DNA from: JAAFHZ01 sp964247085
Lineage (GTDB): Bacteria > Cyanobacteriota > Cyanobacteriia > Cyanobacteriales > Chamaesiphonaceae
Assembly: GCA_964247085.1 (NCBI GenBank)
Contig: CAXTSX010000011.1
Span: 1 to 64,000 of the forward strand
DNA length: 64,000 nt
Direction of reading: 5' to 3'
In this document: positions 52,226 to 63,903 of the stretch, one piece after another
How the letters are laid out: every line of letters begins with the position of its first letter
Position numbering within the stretch: the stretch's first letter is position 1
The notes under the pieces: model-generated
The model's database searches: none
The model's input: only the letters and a program-made list of their open reading frames with translations
What the model was told of the DNA's origin: nothing
Program-made: the position numbers and the translations under genes

Positions 52226-55200
52226 GTAGCGATCGGTCTTCGGATCGATCGAGGATTGGAACCTAGTATCCGACGGTGAGTGCGATCGCTCTGAAAGCGT
52301 AGCGATCGGTCTTCGGATCGATCGAGGATTGGAACGGTAGCTACAAGATGTAGTTTTTCCGAGTGGCTGTCGTAGCGATCGGTCTTCGGATCGATCGAGG
52401 ATTGGAACTAGCAGCTCCAGCGGAATAAGCTCATTCAGTGGTGGTAGCGATCGGTCTTCGGATCGATCGAGGATTGGAACTCGTGCGCCCTAACGTTCGA
52501 CATCTGAGCAACGTAGCGATCGGTCTTCGGATCGATCGAGGATTGGAACAGCGATCGCAAGACCCTTGTCGCTCCAAGCTACGTAGCGATCGGTCTTCGG
52601 ATCGATCGAGGATTGGAACCCCTCTGCCGCAAGGCCGCTGTAAGGGTGCTGATGTAGCGATCGGTCTTCGGATCGATCGAGGATTGGAACTAGATTTATA
52701 GCCAACTTTTGTGTGGCCGTAACGTAGCGATCGGTCTTCGGATCGATCGAGGATTGGAACACAACGGCTTAGATTTACGACTAAACAGTAATGTAGCGAT
52801 CGGTCTTCGGATCGATCGAGGATTGGAACACCGCGCTTTGACATCTACCCTCGCGGGGAGTGTCGTAGCGATCGGTCTTCGGATCGATCGAGGATTGGAA
52901 CCCCCCCTACCACAAGAAGAGATTTATTTTTTTGTAGCGATCGGTCTTCGGATCGATCGAGGATTGGAACTTTGATATCAACCAATCCCATACTGATGAC
53001 AAGGTAGCGATCGGTCTTCGGATCGATCGAGGATTGGAACCATGATTTTGATCCTGTTGTTTGGTGTTTGGTGTGTAGCGATCGGTCTTCGGATCGATCG
53101 AGGATTGGAACGGCATAGGCTGATATGGTGTTTTTGCTGAAAGGGGTGTAGCGATCGGTCTTCGGATCGATCGAGGATTGGAACTTGGCTACGACTCTGA
53201 GTCGATTTTAGGTACATATCGTAGCGATCGGTCTTCGGATCGATCGAGGATTGGAACAAGTCTCGTGGTGCAAAAAAAGACAACTTATATGGTAGCGATC
53301 GGTCTTCGGATCGATCGAGGATTGGAACAATCGATCGCATGGCAACTATTTCCCTGTGCGATTGTAGCGATCGGTCTTCGGATCGATCGAGGATTGGAAC
53401 CCCATGTCTGAGCACGACCGACTTTGACAAAAAGTAGCGATCGGTCTTCGGATCGATCGAGGATTGGAACAGAAATTCAAGCACTTTGTTGACAGCGTTT
53501 GCAGCGTAGCGATCGGTCTTCGGATCGATCGAGGATTGGAACTGGTATGTAACCTCGGCAATCCGATCCTTGAGGCCAAGTAGCGATCGGTCTTCGGATC
53601 GATCGAGGATTGGAACTTGAAAATCACTTGCCGTTTTAAGCGAAAAAGGTGTAGCGATCGGTCTTCGGATCGATCGAGGATTGGAACAGCACACTACCGG
53701 GTAACTGTACCGCTAACTTTAGTAGCGATCGGTCTTCGGATCGATCGAGGATTGGAACAGCATCAGCTGATGATGCTAGCAAGCTTTCGGCCGTAGCGAT
53801 CGGTCTTCGGATCGATCGAGGATTGGAACCGATTATCCTGTCAGGTAGACAGTCGTTATCTACTGTAGCGATCGGTCTTCGGATCGATCGAGGATTGGAA
53901 CCAGCAATCTGCTCCACATGCCGATAGGCTCGACGTAGCGATCGGTCTTCGGATCGATCGAGGATTGGAACCAATTGTGCAGATCTGAAAAGTCTGTAAT
54001 CCACGGTAGCGATCGGTCTTCGGATCGATCGAGGATTGGAACGCAAAGCTACTAAAAAAACGGTCAAAACCGACAATGTAGCGATCGGTCTTCGGATCGA
54101 TCGAGGATTGGAACGTTACAAGCTGGCTCGAAGCTAACTTGTAACTTGTGTAGCGATCGGTCTTCGGATCGATCGAGGATTGGAACACTAATAGTGTTAT
54201 AAAATGAATGGTTGTAATCGTAGCGATCGGTCTTCGGATCGATCGAGGATTGGAACCTCAAAGTCTGAGTTATACTCCATTTGATCGTATGTAGCGATCG
54301 GTCTTCGGATCGATCGAGGATTGGAACGGAGTAACAGCTAAGATCTTTTTGATTGCCATTAAGGTAGCGATCGGTCTTCGGATCGATCGAGGATTGGAAC
54401 GCGGTGTCTGGTACATGGCGCGTTACAGTGGTAGGCGTAGCGATCGGTCTTCGGATCGATCGAGGATTGGAACTGAGCTAGCAGAAGAAGGTTGGTCGGT
54501 AGCTAGTGTAGCGATCGGTCTTCGGATCGATCGAGGATTGGAACCAGTAGTTAAGGTACAATTGATTCGTTGATCAAAGTAGCGATCGGTCTTCGGATCG
54601 ATCGAGGATTGGAACTTGTTTAAAAAGCGACAAGAGTCTGCTCGGCGGAGTAGCGATCGGTCTTCGGATCGATCGAGGATTGGAACGGGCGGCACCACTA
54701 ATTGGCTATCACTAATTAGTAGCGATCGGTCTTCGGATCGATCGAGGATTGGAACAAGCTACAGTTTACTATTGACAATGCTTGTGAACGTAGCGATCGG
54801 TCTTCGGATCGATCGAGGATTGGAACATTTAAAATCTCAGTGTATCGCATAGATTGCACTGTAGCGATCGGTCTTCGGATCGATCGAGGATTGGAACAAT
54901 CTCAGCAATATCGATCGCCCATCCCAATTGGGTAGCGATCGGTCTTCGGATCGATCGAGGATTGGAACATGTGCGGGAATTCGCGCATTTGCCCTTAGCG
55001 TAGCGATCGGTCTTCGGATCGATCGAGGATTGGAACTGATATCACATAGATAAACCCGCAGCTGCTCGTCGTAGCGATCGGTCTTCGGATCGATCGAGGA
55101 TTGGAACGATTAGATCTAGAGACGGAATTGATGCTTTTGAATGTAGCGATCGGTCTTCGGATCGATCGAGGATTGGAACGGCTATATCCAATATATTAAA

Positions 55201-58200
55201 ATCAGCTATACTTGTAGCGATCGGTCTTCGGATCGATCGAGGATTGGAACGTCTCAGCACCACAAGATAATAGCAACCTATCGTGTAGCGATCGGTCTTC
55301 GGATCGATCGAGGATTGGAACGTTGGTTGATCTGCACACTGGTATACATTTACAGCGTAGCGATCGGTCTTCGGATCGATCGAGGATTGGAACTAGCAGG
55401 TAGACCGCCCTACCGCACAATTAAGGTAGCGATCGGTCTTCGGATCGATCGAGGATTGGAACACCGCGTCGGTTGTAATCGCACGGTATCTGACAGTAGC
55501 GATCGGTCTTCGGATCGATCGAGGATTGGAACAGGTAATCTAGATATATAGATGCTTCGAATTGAGTAGCGATCGGTCTTCGGATCGATCGAGGATTGGA
55601 ACTTTATAATGCTGCTCTTTATAATCGCAAGACCCAGTAGCGATCGGTCTTCGGATCGATCGAGGATTGGAACGAGAGCAAATATTGATACAATGGCAAG
55701 TACAAAGTAGCGATCGGTCTTCGGATCGATCGAGGATTGGAACTGGGACAATGCCATTGTACGCATCGATTGATTGTAGTAGCGATCGGTCTTCGGATCG
55801 ATCGAGGATTGGAACTAACGACAGATTATCGGCGCTATCGGGATAATCACGGTAGCGATCGGTCTTCGGATCGATCGAGGATTGGAACAAAAAGAATTGG
55901 CAATAGTAATTCATTTTCCCAGCGTAGCGATCGGTCTTCGGATCGATCGAGGATTGGAACCAGTTACTGTAATTAGTTGGCATGTAAGTGCCATGTAGCG
56001 ATCGGTCTTCGGATCGATCGAGGATTGGAACATCCCGATGAGCTACCACCAAAATGCTTAAATTGGTAGCGATCGGTCTTCGGATCGATCGAGGATTGGA
56101 ACTAGCGTGCTGCAATATTCGTGCAAAATAGCTTTGTAGCGATCGGTCTTCGGATCGATCGAGGATTGGAACGCTATAATCGATAGGCTCTGATAAATTC
56201 ATAGCGTAGCGATCGGTCTTCGGATCGATCGAGGATTGGAACAGGACTAGTAGCAGGCTGTGTTAGATCCTCGGGTAGTAGCGATCGGTCTTCGGATCGA
56301 TCGAGGATTGGAACGCGATCCTCGCCACGAGAAACATAGCCATCCTGGGTAGCGATCGGTCTTCGGATCGATCGAGGATTGGAACTTGCCGGTCTGTCGT
56401 TATACCAAACAATTGTATGTAGCGATCGGTCTTCGGATCGATCGAGGATTGGAACCAGTTTGCAGGAATGGGCTACCCCCTGCAGGCGGCGTAGCGATCG
56501 GTCTTCGGATCGATCGAGGATTGGAACAATCACTACGGCGTCATTAGACTCTGATAATAGAGTAGCGATCGGTCTTCGGATCGATCGAGGATTGGAACAC
56601 GATTTTACCCCTGGCGCGACTGTCCCTGACCGCTGTAGCGATCGGTCTTCGGATCGATCGAGGATTGGAACTGCGGTAGTACCATCCCGGCTCTGTAGTA
56701 GCCGCGTAGCGATCGGTCTTCGGATCGATCGAGGATTGGAACGCAAGTGAGTTATTCGGAACTAAACCAGGAGAGTGTAGCGATCGGTCTTCGGATCGAT
56801 CGAGGATTGGAACAGGTTTACACTGGTTTCACCAAGGATATGTCCATGTAGCGATCGGTCTTCGGATCGATCGAGGATTGGAACTTTCCCTTTTGGAGTC
56901 AGTCTTGTCAGGAAATGTCGTAGCGATCGGTCTTCGGATCGATCGAGGATTGGAACAAAACCGAATCTGTCGCGACAGTGACTCTAGATGGTAGCGATCG
57001 GTCTTCGGATCGATCGAGGATTGGAACTGTCAAGAGTTGGATTCCAACTCTTGTGAAGCGTAGCGATCGGTCTTCGGATCGATCGAGGATTGGAACCCTT
57101 CTATACCAGGAAGGATAGCCACAACTTACCTTGTAGCGATCGGTCTTCGGATCGATCGAGGATTGGAACCCGTCTACAATAAAAGACTTGCCAGTATTGG
57201 TTGTAGCGATCGGTCTTCGGATCGATCGAGGATTGGAACTTAAAACCCGAGTGATAAGTTTTGCTTATACAACGTAGCGATCGGTCTTCGGATCGATCGA
57301 GGATTGGAACATTTTAACGAGTTTTGTGCCCGCGTGAACAACACAGTAGCGATCGGTCTTCGGATCGATCGAGGATTGGAACATCACTCTGAGCTAATCG
57401 CAATCTTTAACAGCCGCGTAGCGATCGGTCTTCGGATCGATCGAGGATTGGAACAAGATTGGACAGCTGGAGCAGAGGCTCAATACCGTAGCGATCGGTC
57501 TTCGGATCGATCGAGGATTGGAACTATTAGATTTCCGCTAGCTTTAACAGGAACTAAAGTAGCGATCGGTCTTCGGATCGATCGAGGATTGGAACTGTTT
57601 GATCGAGTCAGTTAAGCTAGTGCAGAGGTGTAGCGATCGGTCTTCGGATCGATCGAGGATTGGAACATTATTATCTCCAGCTTTATCTACCCTCGCTTTG
57701 TAGCGATCGGTCTTCGGATCGATCGAGGATTGGAACGAGTTTTGCACCACTCTATACTCCTACCACTACGTAGCGATCGGTCTTCGGATCGATCGAGGAT
57801 TGGAACGCGAAGCTGAGGAAAACGCGAAGCTAAAGGCCAGGTAGCGATCGGTCTTCGGATCGATCGAGGATTGGAACCAGGGAATCGGATCCCATCGTTG
57901 GCGTATCTTTCGTAGCGATCGGTCTTCGGATCGATCGAGGATTGGAACCCTTAGTAACGACTCCAGAGTCTTGATCTGCTGCGTAGCGATCGGTCTTCGG
58001 ATCGATCGAGGATTGGAACAAAACGATGCATTTGATCCCGTATACGATCAAATGGTAGCGATCGGTCTTCGGATCGATCGAGGATTGGAACCAACCCTGT
58101 ACCCTCGACAGCTGCCCTGAATTTAGCGTAGCGATCGGTCTTCGGATCGATCGAGGATTGGAACTGCCTGCCTAGCAGTCGAGGACAGCTTGATTGAGCG

Positions 58201-61200
58201 TAGCGATCGGTCTTCGGATCGATCGAGGATTGGAACGCGAAGTTCAGGCGCGTAATTTAAGATATCTTTGTAGCGATCGGTCTTCGGATCGATCGAGGAT
58301 TGGAACAGCAAAAAACACCACTGATCACTGCACTATATAGTAGCGATCGGTCTTCGGATCGATCGAGGATTGGAACAAGAATGCAGCTGGACTGGCTACT
58401 AACGCGATGGTAGCGATCGGTCTTCGGATCGATCGAGGATTGGAACGATTAACACTATAGCTACAAAAACAAATGGATAAACCGTAGCGATCGGTCTTCG
58501 GATCGATCGAGGATTGGAACCGGCGCAAAAGATAGCGGTTAGGCTTTTTTTGGCGTAGCGATCGGTCTTCGGATCGATCGAGGATTGGAACTGATAGTCA
58601 TAGACACCAAAAGTATCGCGAACCGTAGCGATCGGTCTTCGGATCGATCGAGGATTGGAACCGACAATCCTCTGATACTGATCTGTTTTGGTTTAGTAGC
58701 GATCGGTCTTCGGATCGATCGAGGATTGGAACTTGCTGGTCTGTCGTTATACCAAACAATTGTATCGTAGCGATCGGTCTTCGGATCGATCGAGGATTGG
58801 AACAGCAAAAAACACCACTGATCACTGCACTATATAACGTAGCGATCGGTCTTCGGATCGATCGAGGATTGGAACACACAGTCGTTTACATCGGCTAGTT
58901 TGGTCGGGTAGCGATCGGTCTTCGGATCGATCGAGGATTGGAACAGCATTGGCGCTCCTGTTGGCGATACCAATCGCAAACGTAGCGATCGGTCTTCGGA
59001 TCGATCGAGGATTGGAACAGGTTGCAATAGCATTTCTGCAATAGCCGACTTTGTAGCGATCGGTCTTCGGATCGATCGAGGATTGGAACTGCTAGTCTGT
59101 ATTGGTACGATCGGGAAATGGTCACGTAGCGATCGGTCTTCGGATCGATCGAGGATTGGAACATGCGCGCGATCGCGATCTTGTCTTGACTAGCTGGGTA
59201 GCGATCGGTCTTCGGATCGATCGAGGATTGGAACTCAGTCCAACGCACCCGCTCAGCCGTATAGTCGTAGCGATCGGTCTTCGGATCGATCGAGGATTGG
59301 AACCCACTGGGCGCAATGCTTACCTACTATGAATACGTAGCGATCGGTCTTCGGATCGATCGAGGATTGGAACAAGATATACCACTAGTTGTTCTGGCTG
59401 CCCCTGGTAGCGATCGGTCTTCGGATCGATCGAGGATTGGAACGTTAATGCTTGGTCAGCTCCCCCAATGCCTGAAAGGTAGCGATCGGTCTTCGGATCG
59501 ATCGAGGATTGGAACTAAATTGCCAAAAATATCTACAACTATAAATCTAGTAGCGATCGGTCTTCGGATCGATCGAGGATTGGAACACAATAATGGTAGA
59601 TGTAGGTCGATTACAGTAAGTAGCGATCGGTCTTCGGATCGATCGAGGATTGGAACTGTTTCTGCTGTGTTATCTGATGTGTTTCTGTGGTAGCGATCGG
59701 TCTTCGGATCGATCGAGGATTGGAACACTGAGGTTATTCATCCGTACAAAGGTTAAATTAGGTAGCGATCGGTCTTCGGATCGATCGAGGATTGGAACCA
59801 CCCCGTCCTTTAGGCTGGGGAGGATGTCAACGTAGCGATCGGTCTTCGGATCGATCGAGGATTGGAACACTGCTAACGTTTCCCGCTGTGCTGACAAAAT
59901 GTAGCGATCGGTCTTCGGATCGATCGAGGATTGGAACACACGATCGCCGCTTACAATACCGAGTCCCATCGTAGCGATCGGTCTTCGGATCGATCGAGGA
60001 TTGGAACGCTCTTAGCCAAGTCGATAACGCAAAGACAGCAGGAGCGTAGCGATCGGTCTTCGGATCGATCGAGGATTGGAACCTATAATCAATCTCATCA
60101 CTGGCTGATATCCTTAGGTAGCGATCGGTCTTCGGATCGATCGAGGATTGGAACGTTTTTTAAGCGTTAACGGATCGCCATATCTATAGTAGCGATCGGT
60201 CTTCGGATCGATCGAGGATTGGAACTAAGCGGGTATGGTCAAGCCCTGACCGGTGATCCCGTAGCGATCGGTCTTCGGATCGATCGAGGATTGGAACAGT
60301 CTGTCTTTAGCCAGTAGCCCAGCCTCGGTTGTAGCGATCGGTCTTCGGATCGATCGAGGATTGGAACTCAGCTATTCGAGAGGTGCGAATCCTGCCCCGC
60401 GTAGCGATCGGTCTTCGGATCGATCGAGGATTGGAACAGTTAACACCTTTCAGGGTTATAGATAAAATTGTAGCGATCGGTCTTCGGATCGATCGAGGAT
60501 TGGAACAAACCTTAAACGTGATCGAGTGACTGGCCGAGGGTAGCGATCGGTCTTCGGATCGATCGAGGATTGGAACATATCGGTCGGCTGTGATGCGGCG
60601 TTCCGACCGTAGCGATCGGTCTTCGGATCGATCGAGGATTGGAACCAATTGTTATAGTTAGTAGGCATATAAGTGCCATGTAGCGATCGGTCTTCGGATC
60701 GATCGAGGATTGGAACAGTATATTCGGCATTGCTGGCTACGGTTACGCCACGTAGCGATCGGTCTTCGGATCGATCGAGGATTGGAACTCGTTAGGTCGG
60801 CGAGTGTAGATTTGGCCTGCGGTAGCGATCGGTCTTCGGATCGATCGAGGATTGGAACAGCGGCGAAAAAAGCCCTAGCTAGCAATGATATCGTAGCGAT
60901 CGGTCTTCGGATCGATCGAGGATTGGAACCGATCGAATCCCCAGCCCTGGAACCATCTTCATTGTAGCGATCGGTCTTCGGATCGATCGAGGATTGGAAC
61001 AGTTTGATCCATTCCGTTTGACTTTGATCATTGTAGCGATCGGTCTTCGGATCGATCGAGGATTGGAACGACAATGGTTTTCCAGATCTCTGCGATTTTA
61101 CGTAGCGATCGGTCTTCGGATCGATCGAGGATTGGAACTTAGAGGCTGATAATTGTCTAGATAGAGCTGCGTAGCGATCGGTCTTCGGATCGATCGAGGA

Positions 61201-62474
61201 TTGGAACTCTTCTCTACTCAGATCCTTAGCCCGGTCGCAGGTAGCGATCGGTCTTCGGATCGATCGAGGATTGGAACTTCTCGATCGAATCATAGTTGGC
61301 CGAAAGCTTGCGTAGCGATCGGTCTTCGGATCGATCGAGGATTGGAACCTCTTTAGCTAGATTGATTCGTTTTTTAAGCGTTGTAGCGATCGGTCTTCGG
61401 ATCGATCGAGGATTGGAACCAGGTAATACCACAACTCGCAACCCATCAATGCCGTAGCGATCGGTCTTCGGATCGATCGAGGATTGGAACGTCGGCAGAT
61501 AGTCTGTCTAATGATATATTCAAGTAGCGATCGGTCTTCGGATCGATCGAGGATTGGAACTCTGATAGCCTTATCGGTAGTACCATCCAAATGGTAGCGA
61601 TCGGTCTTCGGATCGATCGAGGATTGGAACTTGCTGATGCCAATCAATAATATCAGCACCTTCGTAGCGATCGGTCTTCGGATCGATCGAGGATTGGAAC
61701 AGGTAAAAACTTGCTAGATGGTGTAGTTTCAAGGTAGCGATCGGTCTTCGGATCGATCGAGGATTGGAACCGACATCGATGGACTAACACGCGGCGCTCA
61801 GGTAGTAGCGATCGGTCTTCGGATCGATCGAGGATTGGAACCAAGATGTTAGCAGGTACTGTATCGCCAGCAATGTAGCGATCGGTCTTCGGATCGATCG
61901 AGGATTGGAACTATTGGCTCGGCCAGCAACAGGCGCGCAACCAAAGTAGCGATCGGTCTTCGGATCGATCGAGGATTGGAACGATAATCCACCAACGCGA
62001 CTAGAGCCAAATAACCGTAGCGATCGGTCTTCGGATCGATCGAGGATTGGAACCGGGTGGCGGCCTCAGCTAAATATGCAGTATCGTAGCGATCGGTCTT
62101 CGGATCGATCGAGGATTGGAACTAGTCCCATAGCTCTACAGATCGGCAGAAATACGTAGCGATCGGTCTTCGGATCGATCGAGGATTGGAACATGTAAAC
62201 TTCAACAAATGGTGGTTACTATGTCCGTAGCGATCGGTCTTCGGATCGATCGAGGATTGGAACCGGCAATGTCACGAGCGTTTAACGCCTCATATTGTAG
62301 CGATCGGTCTTCGGATCGATCGAGGATTGGAACCGGTATCCAACGTAAAGGATCGCAATCAGCCCCGGTAGCGATCGGTCTTCGGATCGATCGAGGATTG
62401 GAACAAATCCCTCACTAAACCACCCCAAAATCCCCTCGTAGCGATCGGTCTTCGGATCGATCGAGGATTGGAAC
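52226..62474 (+). CRISPR. Type I-C-associated CRISPR array, 145 repeats by hand count
   Basis: The 37-nt repeat begins GTAGCGATCGGTC and ends GAGGATTGGAAC. I located 145 copies with 144 spacers of about 32-37 nt (mean about 34). The repeats I read were identical, including the first (52226-52262) and last (62438-62474). Repeat positions 6-25 form an 8-bp stem GATCGGUC/GAUCGAUC (one G-U pair) capped by UUCG closed by C-G, an exceptionally stable tetraloop. Cas5 cutting at the 3' base of this stem would leave a handle of 11-12 nt. The repeat is longer than the usual 32-nt I-C repeat. The cas operon and leader lie immediately upstream on the same strand. Confidence 0.99.
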
Positions 62475-62535
62475 AGTATATCCACTGATCCTAAAGTTGA
62501 TCGTCAGCATCTATGTTTAGATTATTCCCCCATTT

Positions 62536-62856
62536 ATGTCTCTTTCTAAAAAGTCTAAGTTTATTGCCAAAACCATCTTGGTATCTGTCGCAGCTATTTG
62601 TCTCGGTTCCTATGTTCGTGATGCTGCGGGTTATTCAACTGTTACCTGCGCTTCAAAATATAGCTTATCGGCTCAGAAGGTTATATGGGAATTAAAAATT
62701 AAAACAGCTGAATTGAGGGTCAGGAATGGTACCCCATCTGTCGGCTCATACGATCCTTATGAATTAGTAACTGGAGCTAAGATGTCTAAGAACGAGTGCT
62801 TGTCTGCTCGAGGTATTGTCGTCCCTAAAGGCGCTCAAGTACAAGACATTAACTAA
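62536..62856 (+). CDS. Small secreted hypothetical protein
   Basis: This 106-residue protein has a signal peptide (basic MSLSKKSKFIAK, a hydrophobic core, cleavage near DAAGYS), and two cysteines in the mature part (in TVTCASKY and KNECLSARG) that could pair. Not recognised. It starts 61 nt after the last regular repeat, in the block separating the array from its decayed tail. Confidence 0.6.
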   Translation: MSLSKKSKFIAKTILVSVAAICLGSYVRDAAGYSTVTCASKYSLSAQKVIWELKIKTAELRVRNGTPSVGSYDPYELVTGAKMSKNECLSARGIVVPKGAQVQDIN

Positions 62857-62949
62857 AACGGTTAACCACAATTTACCGGGCGTCGAGCAATTTATTAGAT
62901 CTGTCACTGAGCCTACTTTAGTAGTGGTCAATTTTTGTGGCTTACAAGA

Positions 62950-63366
62950 TTAAAAAAGTAGCAGATTCTCAAAAGATTTATTCTTTCCCCATCGATAAAC
63001 GCTAAAGTCACGACGATCTACAGTCACAATGCGACCATGCCCAAGATCTTCTGCCAGCATCACCAACGAAGCATCTGCCAAATCCATTGGCAAGTCAGCA
63101 TATCTTTCCATTAACTCCACCATTCGCTCAAGGTGGAATATTTCCATTGGAAAAATTGCAATATTGCCAGCAACAACTTCCCGCAAAAAGGCACATTCGA
63201 CAGCAATTCCACTATCCCTGGCTAATAAATAAGCAGTTTCACTAATTACCGGATATGTAGTGATAAACGGTTCTCGAAACTCATTTAAAATTTTTACAGC
63301 CTGGAAGTGTAAAGAATCTGAGCGATTACCCAGAGCAACAAAGAACCCAGTATCAGCAATAATCAT
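62950..63366 (-). CDS. VapC-type PIN toxin
   Basis: This 138-residue PIN RNase has the acidic residues in IIADTGFFVALGNRSD, VISETAYLL, LPMDLADASLVMLAEDLG and ILTVDRRDF-like IVTVDRRDFSVYRW, all four catalytic positions being present. Its ATG overlaps the antitoxin stop by one base. Co-translated toxin-antitoxin pair. Confidence 0.9.
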   Translation of the reverse strand: MIIADTGFFVALGNRSDSLHFQAVKILNEFREPFITTYPVISETAYLLARDSGIAVECAFLREVVAGNIAIFPMEIFHLERMVELMERYADLPMDLADASLVMLAEDLGHGRIVTVDRRDFSVYRWGKNKSFENLLLF

Positions 63367-63641
63367 TAAGCTGGAGATTCTGAAGAGGGGAATTTCTCTG
63401 CCATGATTTCATTAAAAATAGATTTAGAATTAGTAGCCAGATCGGGAGAACCTTGAAAGCAACCAATAAATGAACCACGGCTAAGTGGATTAACTAAAGT
63501 TGATGTATCAGAAAGATGAAGTTGTTGATACTCGCGTTCGATCGCCAACGCAATTAAATCTGAGGTACCCAGATGGGAGTGCTGTTGAATATATTCGAGT
63601 TGAGCAGCGTGTTGAGAATCCAACTGAATTGTAATTTCCAT
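63366..63641 (-). CDS. Antitoxin of the PIN toxin pair
   Basis: This 91-residue protein has a ribbon-helix-helix-like start (MEITIQLDSQHAAQLEYIQQHSHLGTSDLIALAIEREYQQL) and a longer acidic, flexible C-terminus that would wrap the toxin. First gene of the pair on the minus strand. Confidence 0.75.
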   Translation of the reverse strand: MEITIQLDSQHAAQLEYIQQHSHLGTSDLIALAIEREYQQLHLSDTSTLVNPLSRGSFIGCFQGSPDLATNSKSIFNEIMAEKFPSSESPA

Positions 63642-63712
63642 CGATTGGAAAGGGTTAGCCCCTAGCTGAAGTTGTTACGTAAGATTTTAACCTATGCCGA
63701 ATGTAACGGCTT

Positions 63713-63802
63713 GATCGGTCTTCGGATCGATCGAGGATTGGAACTCCAGGGTGTGTCGGTGGGAGATTAGTGGGAATGGTAGCGATCGGTCTTCGGATCG
63801 AT
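63713..63802 (+). CRISPR. Decayed tail of the array: two partial repeats and one spacer
   Basis: Bases 63713-63744 match repeat positions 6-37 exactly; a 34-nt spacer follows (63745-63778); bases 63779-63802 match repeat positions 1-24 and then diverge. The same orientation and repeat as the main array, 1.24 kb further on, indicate an old trailer end split off by the block carrying the secreted protein and toxin-antitoxin genes. Confidence 0.85.
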
Positions 63803-63903
63803 TAATCCAGTGATATGTCGAGAACACCTGATATTGAAGAACACGCTATATTACAATTGCGATCGATCATGCAGTTTATTTTCTGATGAAGGATGCTCTT
63901 GAT

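Noticed and set aside
52226..62474. Many ORFs across the array on both strands, with repeating peptides such as VAIGLRIDRGLE and NPRSIRRPIA
   Set aside because: They are translations of the CRISPR repeat in different frames, broken by spacers; no real coding signal.
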